Shown here in pieces: positions 7,171-14,176 of a stretch of DNA of 39,975 bases. This DNA comes from CAZTXD01 sp964617995. GTDB lineage: Bacteria > Actinomycetota > Acidimicrobiia > Spongiisociales > ZC4RG35. A model generated the notes under the pieces. It was not told where the DNA came from. It did not search any database and was given only the letters and a program-made list of their open reading frames with translations. How positions within the stretch are numbered: the stretch's first letter is position 1; the number at the start of each line of letters is the position of its first letter. The DNA lies in NCBI GenBank assembly GCA_964617995.1, contig CAZTXD010000016.1, forward strand, positions 1-39,975, written 5' to 3'. The translations under genes and the position numbers were made by a program.

Positions 7171-7840
7171 GGAGGCCCTGAGCATCGGCGAGGTCATCGA
7201 CCTGCTGCGGGACGAGTTTCCCGACGTGTCGGTGTCGAAGCTCAGGTTCCTCGAGTCCCAAGGGCTGGTGGCGCCCGCCCGCGCCGACAGCGGCTATCGG
7301 CAATTCGACACCGAGGACCTGAAACGGATCCGATACATCCTCACTCAACAGCGGGACCACTTCCTGCCGCTGAAGGTGATCAAGTCGAAGCTGACGCTGT
7401 GGGAGCGGGGAGAGGAACCAGGTCCGGATGCGGACGATCCGGTCGAGGACACCCTGGAGAGTGACGGTGAGCCTCTCACCCGGGCCGACCTGCTCCGACG
7501 GAGCGGACTGGACGACGATGCCCTCGAAGAGCTGATGGAGCATGGGCTGGTCTCTCCGTTCAGTGGCTCCACGGTGTTCCCGCCCGACTCCCTGGCCATC
7601 GCCATAGAGTGCCGTAGGCTCCTGGATGTGGGTCTCGAAGCCCGTCACCTGCGCACCGTGCGCCTCGGCGTGGAACGCGAGGCCGACCTCCTGCGCCAGC
7701 TCACGGTCCATCTACTGTCGGCGGGATCCTCGGAGGCGAGGTCTCGAGCGCGTGATCTCCTCGCCGGCTGCGCCGATTCGATGCAGGCGCTCCATCGCGC
7801 CATCCTGACCTCTCGAGTTCGCTCACTGCTCAACGAATGA
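7163..7840 (+). CDS. ftsR: MerR-family regulator FtsR
   Basis: This 225-residue protein matches the FtsR/Rv1828 family of MerR-type regulators, which activate ftsZ in corynebacteria. The N-terminal winged helix has SIGEVIDLLRDEFPDVSVSK, LRFLESQGLV and SGYRQFDTEDLKRIRYIL, then RDHFLPLKVIKSKL. An acidic linker (about residues 90-110) leads to a second helical domain. Position between the FHA gene and DUF151 matches the mycobacterial cluster. ATG 7163 was chosen; GTG 7160 is immediately upstream. Its last codons overlap the carboxypeptidase start by 4 nt (ATGA). Confidence 0.88.
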   Translation: MPEEALSIGEVIDLLRDEFPDVSVSKLRFLESQGLVAPARADSGYRQFDTEDLKRIRYILTQQRDHFLPLKVIKSKLTLWERGEEPGPDADDPVEDTLESDGEPLTRADLLRRSGLDDDALEELMEHGLVSPFSGSTVFPPDSLAIAIECRRLLDVGLEARHLRTVRLGVEREADLLRQLTVHLLSAGSSEARSRARDLLAGCADSMQALHRAILTSRVRSLLNE

Positions 7841-8898
7841 CACCGAAACGATTCGTTGCCGCTGTGGCGCTGGCGGCCACGTGTCTGGCCCTGCTGCCAC
7901 CGCCGGCCGGCGCCGCCCCGCTCGTCATACCCGCCCCTCCCCGCGAGGGCGGCCTGGCGATACCCGAGGCGCCCACCGTGTCCGCCCCCTCATGGCTCGT
8001 CTACGACGCCGACGCCGACCTGGTGCTCGCCTCCTCCTTTCAGGATGAGGAGCGGCCAATGGCGTCCACGACGAAGATCATGACCGCCCTGGTGACGCTC
8101 CGCTACGGCGATCTGGAGGACTTCGTCACCGTCAGCCAGAGGGCGGCCGACGTCGGGGAGGCCGAGGTGGGTCTGCTGCCGGGGGAGAGGCTGCCGCTCA
8201 GCGTGCTGCTCACCGCACTCGTGGTCCGGTCCGCCAACGATGCCGCCATGGCGGTGGCCGAGCACATCGGTGGAACCGTCGAGGGCTTCGTCGACATGAT
8301 GAACAGCGAGGCGGAGGCGATGGGACTGGAGCACACCCACTTCGAGAACCCGCACGGGCTCGACGGTGAGGCCCACTACTCGAGCGCCGCCGACCTGCTG
8401 GAGATGAGCCTCGCCGTGATGAGCTACCCCGAGTTCCGGCAGCGGGCGATCATCCTGGAGACCGACTTCCCCACCGCACCCGACGGCACGGAACGGAGCC
8501 TGGCCACCACGAACCTGATGCTGGAGACGTATCCGGGCACGATCGGTGTCAAGACCGGATACACAGGCCACGCCGGTTTGGTCTTCGCCTCGGCTGCCCG
8601 GCGGGAAGGACGGACTCTCTTCGCGGTGGTGATGGGCTCGGAGGGAGAGCGAGCGCATTTCTCCGATGCCCGGGTCCTGCTCGACTGGGGGTTCGAGAGA
8701 TTCCGCAGTGTAGCGCTGGTGGGAGCGGGCTCCTATGAGCCTCCACAGCCGGTGCGTGTCGTCGAAGCCGAGCCCGAACCCCCACACGAACCCGTCGTGG
8801 AAACGCATGTTCGTCGACCCGATGGCGATCCGCCGTCTCTCGCAGAGGCCTGGGGATGGCTCGCTCGGATGCGGGACCGGATCACAGATGGCCGATGA
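7837..8898 (+). CDS. D-alanyl-D-alanine carboxypeptidase (PBP5-type)
   Basis: This exported 353-residue serine peptidase of family S11 trims the terminal D-Ala from peptidoglycan stem peptides. A signal peptide covers about residues 1-26 (RFVAAVALAATCLALLPPPAGAA). Catalytic motifs are S77-T-T-K80, S132-A-N134 and K239-T-G. The tail after residue 290 is proline- and acid-rich (VEAEPEPPHEPVVE) and ends in a short amphipathic stretch, LAEAWGWLARMRDRI, as in membrane-associated PBP5. It overlaps ftsR by 4 nt and the next gene by 11 nt, so the set is read as one operon. It is not part of the mycobacterial version of this cluster. Confidence 0.93.
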   Translation: MTPKRFVAAVALAATCLALLPPPAGAAPLVIPAPPREGGLAIPEAPTVSAPSWLVYDADADLVLASSFQDEERPMASTTKIMTALVTLRYGDLEDFVTVSQRAADVGEAEVGLLPGERLPLSVLLTALVVRSANDAAMAVAEHIGGTVEGFVDMMNSEAEAMGLEHTHFENPHGLDGEAHYSSAADLLEMSLAVMSYPEFRQRAIILETDFPTAPDGTERSLATTNLMLETYPGTIGVKTGYTGHAGLVFASAARREGRTLFAVVMGSEGERAHFSDARVLLDWGFERFRSVALVGAGSYEPPQPVRVVEAEPEPPHEPVVETHVRRPDGDPPSLAEAWGWLARMRDRITDGR

Positions 8899-9448
8899 GC
8901 CCGCCACCGAGGTGGTTCCGGTCGGTGAGATCTCGGCTCGGGTGGCCGAGCTGGGCGAAGCCCTGTCCAACGACTACGCCGAGCGGAACCCGATCTTCGT
9001 GGCGGTACTGGTTGGAAGCCTTCCATTCCTGGCGGACCTGGTGCGGGCCGTCCGGGTGCCGCTCGAGGTGGACTTCCTGGGACTGTCGCGTTTCGGAGAA
9101 GGCGGCCGTATCCGCATCGCCCTCGACACCGACGAGCCGATCTCGGGGCGCAACGTCGTCATCGTCGAGGACATAATCGACACCGGCCTCACGCTCACGG
9201 TGTTGCGGAGGATGCTCGAGGACAGAGGGGCAGCATCGGTCGCCACCGTCGCGCTGGTCGACAAGGTACGCAGACGTCTGGTGGACGTCCCGATCGAGTA
9301 CCGGGGCTTCGAAGTAGGGGACGAATACCTGGTGGGCTACGGGCTCGACTGGAAAGGGCGATATCGCAACCTGTCCTCTCTGTGGGCGGTTCTCGATCTC
9401 GAGGCCCTGGTGGCCGACCCCGACGCCCTGGTCGACCTCGTCTACTGA
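8888..9448 (+). CDS. hpt: Hypoxanthine phosphoribosyltransferase
   Basis: This 186-residue purine salvage enzyme makes IMP or GMP from the base and PRPP. The PRPP loop is VVIVEDIIDTGLTL. VAVLVGSLPFLADLVRAV is the usual N-terminal strand. VDFLGLSRFGE is the flexible loop region, VALVDKVRRR precedes the base-binding part, and EVGDEYLVGYGLDWKGRYRNL closes the active site. The length matches bacterial Hpt. The start ATG 8888 lies inside the carboxypeptidase gene. It is another insertion into the conserved ftsR-DUF151 order. Confidence 0.92.
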   Translation: MADEPATEVVPVGEISARVAELGEALSNDYAERNPIFVAVLVGSLPFLADLVRAVRVPLEVDFLGLSRFGEGGRIRIALDTDEPISGRNVVIVEDIIDTGLTLTVLRRMLEDRGAASVATVALVDKVRRRLVDVPIEYRGFEVGDEYLVGYGLDWKGRYRNLSSLWAVLDLEALVADPDALVDLVY

Positions 9449-9503
9449 GGTGACGACCGAGGGTCGGGACGGGCCGACAGACAACGTGAGTCCCGGTCGC
9501 TGA

Positions 9504-9509
9504 TAACCT
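9504..9509 (+). promoter_or_regulatory. -10 box TAACCT, leaderless DUF151 gene
   Basis: TAACCT, seven bases, ATG 9517. Confidence 0.5.
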
Positions 9510-9516
9510 CGGGGCC

Positions 9517-10035
9517 ATGAAGGCCGATGTCATCGCCATGACCGTGGTAGGCGTCAGAGTGGAATTGCCCTCCAACACCCCCATAGTCCTCCTGCGTGAA
9601 CAGGAGGGAAGCCGCTATCTCCCCATCTGGATCGGTGCCTCCGAGGCGACGGCCATCGCCACCGCCATGGAGCAGGTCGAACCGCCCCGCCCCCTTACCC
9701 ACGACCTGCTGGTGCTGGTCATAGAGGAGCTGGGCGCCACCATCGAGCGCGTCGTCGTCGCCGAGATGCGCGACAGCGTCTTCTACGCCGATCTGGTGCT
9801 GACCACCGACGACGGGGAGGTCAACATTTCCGCTCGGCCGTCCGATTCCATCGCCCTGGCGGTGAGGACGGGCGCTCCGGTCTTCGCCGACCCCTCGGTG
9901 CTCGCCGAGGCGGGGATCGAGATCGAGGACGAATCCGAAGAGCAGCAGATCGAGCGCTTCCGCGAGTTCCTCGAGGACGCGACGGTAGAGGACTTCCTGG
10001 GTGAGGAAGGCCCCGGTTCGGGGGACTCCACCTGA
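9517..10035 (+). CDS. Bifunctional nuclease family protein (DUF151)
   Basis: This 172-residue protein of the BFN/DUF151 family corresponds to Rv1829. Visible hallmarks are PIVLLREQEGSRYLPIWIGASEATAIATAM, split by a charged turn, then PRPLTHDLL, and RPSDSIALAVRTGAPVFA, the most conserved block. The C-terminal 35 residues are strongly acidic (EIEDESEEQQIERFREFLED). Family members in plants and bacteria have been linked to DNase/RNase activity, but the function in actinobacteria is not settled. It is transcribed from its own leaderless promoter and ends 27 bases before a long palindrome. Confidence 0.9.
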   Translation: MKADVIAMTVVGVRVELPSNTPIVLLREQEGSRYLPIWIGASEATAIATAMEQVEPPRPLTHDLLVLVIEELGATIERVVVAEMRDSVFYADLVLTTDDGEVNISARPSDSIALAVRTGAPVFADPSVLAEAGIEIEDESEEQQIERFREFLEDATVEDFLGEEGPGSGDST

Positions 10036-10062
10036 CCCCGAACGCGGCCGGGGGACCGCCCC

Positions 10063-10116
10063 CCGTTTTCGCGCATCGAATGCGCGCTATCGCGCGCATT
10101 CGATGCGCGAAAACGG
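10063..10116. repeat. 54-bp perfect palindrome, copy 1
   Basis: Two 25-nt arms (10063-10087 and 10092-10116) are exact reverse complements around TATC. The core reads GCGCGC TATC GCGCGC and the ends are CCGTTTTC and GAAAACGG. The T-run on one side and A-run on the other let it act as a terminator in either direction. A second, slightly diverged copy is at 33768-33821. It lies just after the DUF151 stop and six bases before a DnaA-box-like sequence. Confidence 0.85.
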
Positions 10117-10121
10117 AATGG

Positions 10122-10130
10122 TTATCCACA
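10122..10130 (+). promoter_or_regulatory. Perfect DnaA-box-like 9-mer TTATCCACA
   Basis: The sequence matches the canonical strong DnaA box. It sits seven bases upstream of the -35 box of the MerR gene. It is a single copy, so it is a possible regulatory site rather than an origin. Confidence 0.35.
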
Positions 10131-10136
10131 GGGTTG

Positions 10137-10166
10137 TTGACAACTCCCGACCTCGCCAGGTAGCTT
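10137..10166 (+). promoter_or_regulatory. Promoter of the second MerR gene
   Basis: TTGACA at 10137-10142, an 18-bp spacer, TAGCTT at 10161-10166. Transcription from here would give a leader of about 80 nt with a Shine-Dalgarno sequence before GTG 10255. Confidence 0.5.
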
Positions 10167-10254
10167 TCTGCCAAGCCCGGAATTACGCTGCTGTAAGCAG
10201 GCGACCGGGAGGACGAGTCGCAACGGCGCCGGGCGCCTGCACAGAGGAGAAACC

Positions 10255-10740
10255 GTGGACAACGCCAACCAACTGGGTTACCGGGCCCCTCAGGTGTGCA
10301 GCCTGGTCGACATCACCTACCGCCAGCTCGACTACTGGGCCCGCACCGGCCTCCTCCAGCCGTCGCTGCGTCAGGCGGCCGGGTCCGGCTCGCAGCGGCT
10401 GTACTCGTTCACCGACGTCGTCCAGCTCAAGGTGATCAAGAACCTGCTCGACGCCGGGATGTCGTTGAAGAAGATACGCTCGGCCGTCGAGATACTTCGT
10501 GAGCAGCTCGCCAGTGACCGCCCCCTCGCCGACGTGACATTGCTGTCGGACGGTCACACGATCTACGCCGCCACCAGCCCCGACGAGGTCGTGGATGTGT
10601 TCCGCCGCGGGCAGGGCGTGTTCGGGATCGCGGTGGGGCCGGTCCAGGACGAGGTGGCCGGCGCCATCCACGAGTTGTTCCCCGAGGGGGAACCGGTGGA
10701 GGCTTCTTCCCCGCCCAGCGCGAAGGCGGGGGCGAACTGA
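10255..10740 (+). CDS. MerR-family transcriptional regulator (Rv1830-like)
   Basis: This 161-residue protein has an N-terminal MerR winged helix: GYRAPQVCSLVDITYRQLDYW, ARTGLLQPSLRQAAGSGSQR and LYSFTDVVQLKVIKNLLDAG, then MSLKKIRSAVEILREQL. The C-terminal 90 residues hold an effector-like region (TLLSDGHTIYAATSPDEVVDVFRRGQG). It corresponds to Rv1830 and its corynebacterial homologues, which sit after DUF151. The start is GTG 10255 with GAGGAG eight bases upstream. The regulated genes are not known from this sequence. Its TGA overlaps the apparent CTG start of the next gene. Confidence 0.9.
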   Translation: MDNANQLGYRAPQVCSLVDITYRQLDYWARTGLLQPSLRQAAGSGSQRLYSFTDVVQLKVIKNLLDAGMSLKKIRSAVEILREQLASDRPLADVTLLSDGHTIYAATSPDEVVDVFRRGQGVFGIAVGPVQDEVAGAIHELFPEGEPVEASSPPSAKAGAN

Positions 10741-11174
10741 CCTATCAGTCACGGCCCCGGGCGACCGAGGTCGAGTTCGCCCACAACAGCGAACGGCAGT
10801 TCGCCCTCCTGCTCGACTTCTACGCGATCCCCTGGGACTACGAGCCCCGGTCCTTCCCGATCGGGTGGGATCGCCAGGGGGAGCCTCGCCAGTACTTCAC
10901 GCCCGATTTCTACCTGCCCGAGGACGATCTGTACATCGAGATCACCACGATGAACCAGAAGCTCGTGACGAAGAAGAACCGAAAGGTTCGCCTCCTTCGA
11001 CAGCTCTACCCCGACGTGAAATGCAAGGTGCTGTACCAGCGGGATTACCTCCAGCTAGTGGCCAAGTACGGCCTGGAGGATCCCGACCACCTCGAGGATG
11101 TGCCGGCGCCGTCGCGGCTGCCGGGCAAGCCGGTCGTGACCCGTCTCGACGACCGGGGCAGCCGCACCGGATGA
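10737..11174 (+). CDS. PD-(D/E)XK-like small protein with a non-canonical CTG start
   Basis: This 145-residue ORF has no ATG, GTG or TTG between the preceding in-frame stop (10500) and an internal ATG at 10950. Coding similarity clearly extends upstream of that ATG: VEFAHNSERQFALLLDFY, IPWDYEPRSFPIGWD, then FTPDFYLPEDDLYIEITTM and KNRKVRLLRQLYP. The D in TPDFYLP, E in YIEIT and following K residues look like a PD-(D/E)XK nuclease core. The only suitable start is CTG 10737, which overlaps the MerR stop as CTGA, in the same way as the ATGA overlaps of its neighbours. The stop overlaps the gcvT ATG. Similar domains occur in other actinobacteria and Chloroflexi; function is unknown. Confidence 0.7.
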   Translation: MTYQSRPRATEVEFAHNSERQFALLLDFYAIPWDYEPRSFPIGWDRQGEPRQYFTPDFYLPEDDLYIEITTMNQKLVTKKNRKVRLLRQLYPDVKCKVLYQRDYLQLVAKYGLEDPDHLEDVPAPSRLPGKPVVTRLDDRGSRTG

Positions 11175-12199
11175 GCGAACTGTCTCCGCTGCATCAGCGG
11201 CACGAAGCGCTGGGAGCGAAGTTCGTCGACTTCGGCGGATGGGACATGCCGGTGCAGTACGAGTCCGTGCTGGCGGAGCACCGTGCCGTACGCCGGTCCG
11301 TGGGCGTGTTCGACGTCTCCCATCTGGGCAGGCTCTCGGTGACGGGCGGTGCTTCCACCGACATCCTGCGGCGTTCGCTCACCAACGACGCCGCCCGTTA
11401 CGAGCCGGGCCGAACCCACTACACGATGATGCTCGACGAAGATGGCGGGATCGTCGACGACATCGTGGTGTGGCGTTGGGACGAGAATGAGTACTGGGTG
11501 ATGCCGAACGCCGCCAATGCCCACACGGTGGGGGAGGCGCTGGAGGGTGACGAGGTCGAGGTCGAGGATCTCCGCCCGGTAACGGTGATGCTGGCCGTTC
11601 AGGGACCCGAGGCGCCGGCGCTGATAGGGGATGTGCTGGGAGAGGCGCCGGTCCGATTCCGCACCCTCGAAAAGGGCGATGTGAGGGCGGCGGGAACAGG
11701 CTACACCGGAGAGCCGGGGGGAGAGCTGGTCGTAGCCTCCGAGGTTGCGGGGAACGTCTTCGATGAGCTGGTCGCCGGTGGTGCCCTTCCCTGTGGGTTG
11801 GGGTCACGCGATACGCTGCGGTTGGAGGCGGGTTTGGCACTGTGGGGATCGGACATAGACCGCACCACCACTCCGCTGGAGGCGGGGCTCGACTTCGCCG
11901 TCGACTGGGACCACGACTTCGTGGGACGTGACGCCCTGGAGCGTCAGCTCGAAGCCGGAGTGACACGCCGTCTGACCGGCCTCGAGATGGAAGAGCGGGG
12001 GATTCCCCGCGCCGGGTACAGGGTCCGGTCGGGGGAGTCGACCGGGGTCGTGACTTCGGGCAACTTCAGCCCGGTGCTCGACTCGGGCATCGCCCTCGCC
12101 TACATGTCGCCTCCCGTCGAACCGGGAGCGGCTGCCGAGGTGGAGATCCGCGGGAAGTGGACCCCGGCCAGAATCGCCCGCCCTCCGTTTCATCGGTGA
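11171..12199 (+). CDS. gcvT: Aminomethyltransferase (glycine cleavage T protein)
   Basis: This 342-residue tetrahydrofolate-dependent enzyme releases ammonia from the aminomethyl-lipoyl group on GcvH. Hallmarks: LSPLHQRHEALGAKFVDFGGWDMP at the N-terminus (split by the GA turn), VGVFDVSHLGRLSVTG, LTNDAARYEPGRTHYTMMLD, GGIVDDIVV, AVQGPEAPALI, GYTGEPGGEL and LGSRDTLRLEAGLALWG, then the C-terminal barrel with VTSGNFSPVLDSGIALAY. The ATG overlaps the upstream stop as ATGA. It is somewhat shorter than the 360-370 residues of E. coli GcvT, but all blocks are present. It may belong to the YgfZ-related wider family, yet the active-site blocks favour true GcvT. Confidence 0.9.
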   Translation: MSELSPLHQRHEALGAKFVDFGGWDMPVQYESVLAEHRAVRRSVGVFDVSHLGRLSVTGGASTDILRRSLTNDAARYEPGRTHYTMMLDEDGGIVDDIVVWRWDENEYWVMPNAANAHTVGEALEGDEVEVEDLRPVTVMLAVQGPEAPALIGDVLGEAPVRFRTLEKGDVRAAGTGYTGEPGGELVVASEVAGNVFDELVAGGALPCGLGSRDTLRLEAGLALWGSDIDRTTTPLEAGLDFAVDWDHDFVGRDALERQLEAGVTRRLTGLEMEERGIPRAGYRVRSGESTGVVTSGNFSPVLDSGIALAYMSPPVEPGAAAEVEIRGKWTPARIARPPFHR

Positions 12200-12765
12200 G
12201 GATCGACCTCTCGGAGGGAATCGATCCGGCGGAATGGGGGGACGTTCGATCCGACGATCGGGTCCAGGTGGGTGGGGTGACGGTGTGGACCGGTCCGTTC
12301 ACCACGCCCGTGATCGTGACCCAGCCCAACCGGTGGGGTGTGATCGAACCCCGCTTCCCCGACGTGCCCTGCGTGGTGGAGGTCGACCCGGCGGTGTCGG
12401 GTTGGCTCCTCATGCCCGCAGACGTGGTGGGTTACGTGGACCGCGCGCATCGACCCGTGGATGCGCCGCAGCGTGAAGCGAGCGGAAAGAAGCTGATGGA
12501 AAGAGCCCGACGGTTGGCGAAGATCATCACCCAGACGAGGGGTGTGGTCGTCGCCGCAACACCGTTCGCTCGCACCATCCCGCTCTTGACACCGCTGGAC
12601 TCCCAACAGCTGATCACAGGATGCAAGGAGAGGGGTGTGGTCGGGATGAGACCACTGTCGGGAATGGCCGGGGCGGTCGCCCTCACCGTGAGGGAGGAAC
12701 ACGACGAGGAGCACTTTCGCCGGGTAGCCGAGGTCGTCGCCTCGGTGCTGGAGGCGGCGGGATAG
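12196..12765 (+). CDS. Uncharacterised protein with aminotransferase-like C-terminus
   Basis: This 189-residue protein starts at GTG 12196, overlapping the gcvT stop as GTGA. The N-terminal half (LSEGIDPAEWGDVRSDD onwards) matches nothing I know. The C-terminal 70 residues (LLTPLDSQQLITGCKERGV, VGMRPLSGMAGAVALTV, then REEHDEEHFRRVAEVVASVL) look like the small domain of fold-type I PLP enzymes. The large domain and its PLP lysine are absent. It may be a derived remnant kept for another role. Coupling to gcvT suggests a link to glycine or one-carbon metabolism, which is inference only. Confidence 0.7.
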   Translation: MRIDLSEGIDPAEWGDVRSDDRVQVGGVTVWTGPFTTPVIVTQPNRWGVIEPRFPDVPCVVEVDPAVSGWLLMPADVVGYVDRAHRPVDAPQREASGKKLMERARRLAKIITQTRGVVVAATPFARTIPLLTPLDSQQLITGCKERGVVGMRPLSGMAGAVALTVREEHDEEHFRRVAEVVASVLEAAG

Positions 12766-12768
12766 AGT
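12763..12768 (+). promoter_or_regulatory. -10 box TAGAGT, leaderless hydrolase gene
   Basis: TAGAGT starts with the stop codon of the previous gene and is followed by seven bases and ATG 12776. It decides this start over the upstream GTG at 12767. Confidence 0.55.
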
Positions 12769-12775
12769 GACCCCG

Positions 12776-13600
12776 ATGCCGGTATCCAGCAAGGCGGAGC
12801 CGCGGCCGCACCCGGTGGTCGGTTCCCAACTCGTTCGAACCTGGAGCCCACCGGGACCCGTTCGCGCCGGTGTGGTGCTGGTGCACGGGATCGCCGAGCA
12901 TTCCGGCCGATACGAGCGGACGGGCTGCTTGTTGGCGGAGGCGGGGTTCGAGGTGTCTGCCGCCGACCTGGTGGGGTTCGGAGCCACCGGCGGCAAACGG
13001 GGCCACGTAGACGATTGGGGGGAGTTCCTCGACCAGGTGGAAGTGCTCGTCTCCCAGGCACGGTCGACGGTCCGTGATGTGGTCCTCCTCGGGCACTCGA
13101 TGGGAGGGTTGATCGCTCTCGAATATGCACTCACCGACCGGCCATCACCGGACCTGCTGGTTCTTTCCGCTCCCCTACTGGAGTGGGGTGCAGCCTGGCA
13201 ACGCAAGTCGGCGCCGCTGGCGGCGAAGCTGATGCCCCGGATGATGTTTCCGAACGGCGTCAAAGGTGATCAGCTGTCACGTGATCCGGCCGTGGGTGAG
13301 GCGTACTTCGCGGATCCGCTGGTGCTGGGACGGGCCTCGGCGAAGGTCGGTGCAGAGCTGTTCGCAGCCATGGAGCGGACCCGGGCAGGATTGACGCGTC
13401 TCGAGATCCCCACCCTCGTCATCCACGGTGGCTCCGACTCCATCGTGCCCCCGACGGCCACAGTCGAGCTTGGGGCCTACCCGGGAGTCGAGCGCCGCTT
13501 GTATCCGAAGCTTCGTCACGAGTTGTTCAACGAACCGGAAGGTCCAGAGGTGGTGTCGGAGGTCATCGAGTGGATCGTGGCTCGACTCGACGAGCGGTGA
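12776..13600 (+). CDS. Alpha/beta hydrolase (monoacylglycerol-lipase-like)
   Basis: This 274-residue serine hydrolase has the oxyanion segment GVVLVHGIAEHSGRYE, typical of the lysophospholipase/monoglyceride lipase group. The nucleophile elbow is LLGHSMGGLIAL, the acid lies in VIHGGSDSIVPP and the catalytic His in LRHELFNEP. The domain GFGATGGKRGHVDDWGEFLDQ is also typical of that group. There is no signal peptide, so it is cytosolic. Substrate preference is likely acylglycerols or other esters. Confidence 0.88.
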   Translation: MPVSSKAEPRPHPVVGSQLVRTWSPPGPVRAGVVLVHGIAEHSGRYERTGCLLAEAGFEVSAADLVGFGATGGKRGHVDDWGEFLDQVEVLVSQARSTVRDVVLLGHSMGGLIALEYALTDRPSPDLLVLSAPLLEWGAAWQRKSAPLAAKLMPRMMFPNGVKGDQLSRDPAVGEAYFADPLVLGRASAKVGAELFAAMERTRAGLTRLEIPTLVIHGGSDSIVPPTATVELGAYPGVERRLYPKLRHELFNEPEGPEVVSEVIEWIVARLDER

Positions 13601-13641
13601 GCCGGTACACATCAGCGGGACCTTGTGCCAGGATGAAAGCC

Positions 13642-14145
13642 ATGTCGTACGCAGGTCGACTGTTGGTGGCGACTCCGCTGATCATCGATCCCAACTTCGT
13701 CCACACCGTCGTCTACCTCTATGCCCACGAGCCGGAGGAGGGTGCGGCCGGAGTGGTGGTGAATCGACCCACCGACGAGCCCACGGTCGAGCATCTTCCC
13801 GACTGGAGAGGACGGCTGGCGGCGCCTCCCAGCATCTTCTGGGGTGGGCCCGTCGCTCCCCAGAGCGGAGTGGTGTTGATGGTGGAGGAGGGGGAGATAA
13901 GGCTGGCCGAGGAGATCGTCCCACCGGAAGGGAGCATCCGGGCCCGGCTGTTCGTCGGTCAGGCCGGGTGGGGGCCGGGGCAACTCGAAGCCGAGATCGC
14001 CGAGGGTGCGTGGCTGGTGACCGACGCCGAGCCCGACGACGTCCTCCCCCCTTTCCCGGACCTGCTGTGGCAGCAGGTCCTGCGCCGTCAGGGCGGAAAA
14101 GCGGCGATGTGGGCGACCCATCCCCTCGATCCGAGGGTCAACTGA
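13642..14145 (+). CDS. YqgE/AlgH family protein
   Basis: This 167-residue protein matches the UPF0301 (YqgE/AlgH) family: GRLLVATPLIIDPNFVHTVV, AAGVVVNRPTD, IFWGGPVAPQSGVVLMV, RLFVGQAGWGPGQLEAEI and AEGAWLVTDAEPDD are the family's conserved blocks. The biochemical function is not established; the Pseudomonas homologue affects alginate regulation. ATG 13642 was taken because it has AGGA nine bases upstream and starts with the family-like MSYAGRLL. ATG 13633 is three codons earlier. Confidence 0.88.
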   Translation: MSYAGRLLVATPLIIDPNFVHTVVYLYAHEPEEGAAGVVVNRPTDEPTVEHLPDWRGRLAAPPSIFWGGPVAPQSGVVLMVEEGEIRLAEEIVPPEGSIRARLFVGQAGWGPGQLEAEIAEGAWLVTDAEPDDVLPPFPDLLWQQVLRRQGGKAAMWATHPLDPRVN

Positions 14146-14163
14146 TCGGAGAGCGGGAGGCTC

Positions 14164-14169
14164 TACCCT
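14164..14169 (+). promoter_or_regulatory. -10 box TACCCT, leaderless rnhB
   Basis: TACCCT, seven bases, GTG 14177. Confidence 0.5.
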
Positions 14170-14176
14170 GGCAAAC

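Noticed and set aside
10122..10130. Replication origin
   Set aside because: Only one DnaA box is present, with no AT-rich unwinding region and no dnaA or dnaN nearby.
10595..12199. Extended upstream start of gcvT at 10595
   Set aside because: The extra 192 residues are out-of-frame shadows of the MerR and PD-(D/E)XK-like genes. ATG 11171 has the family N-terminus.
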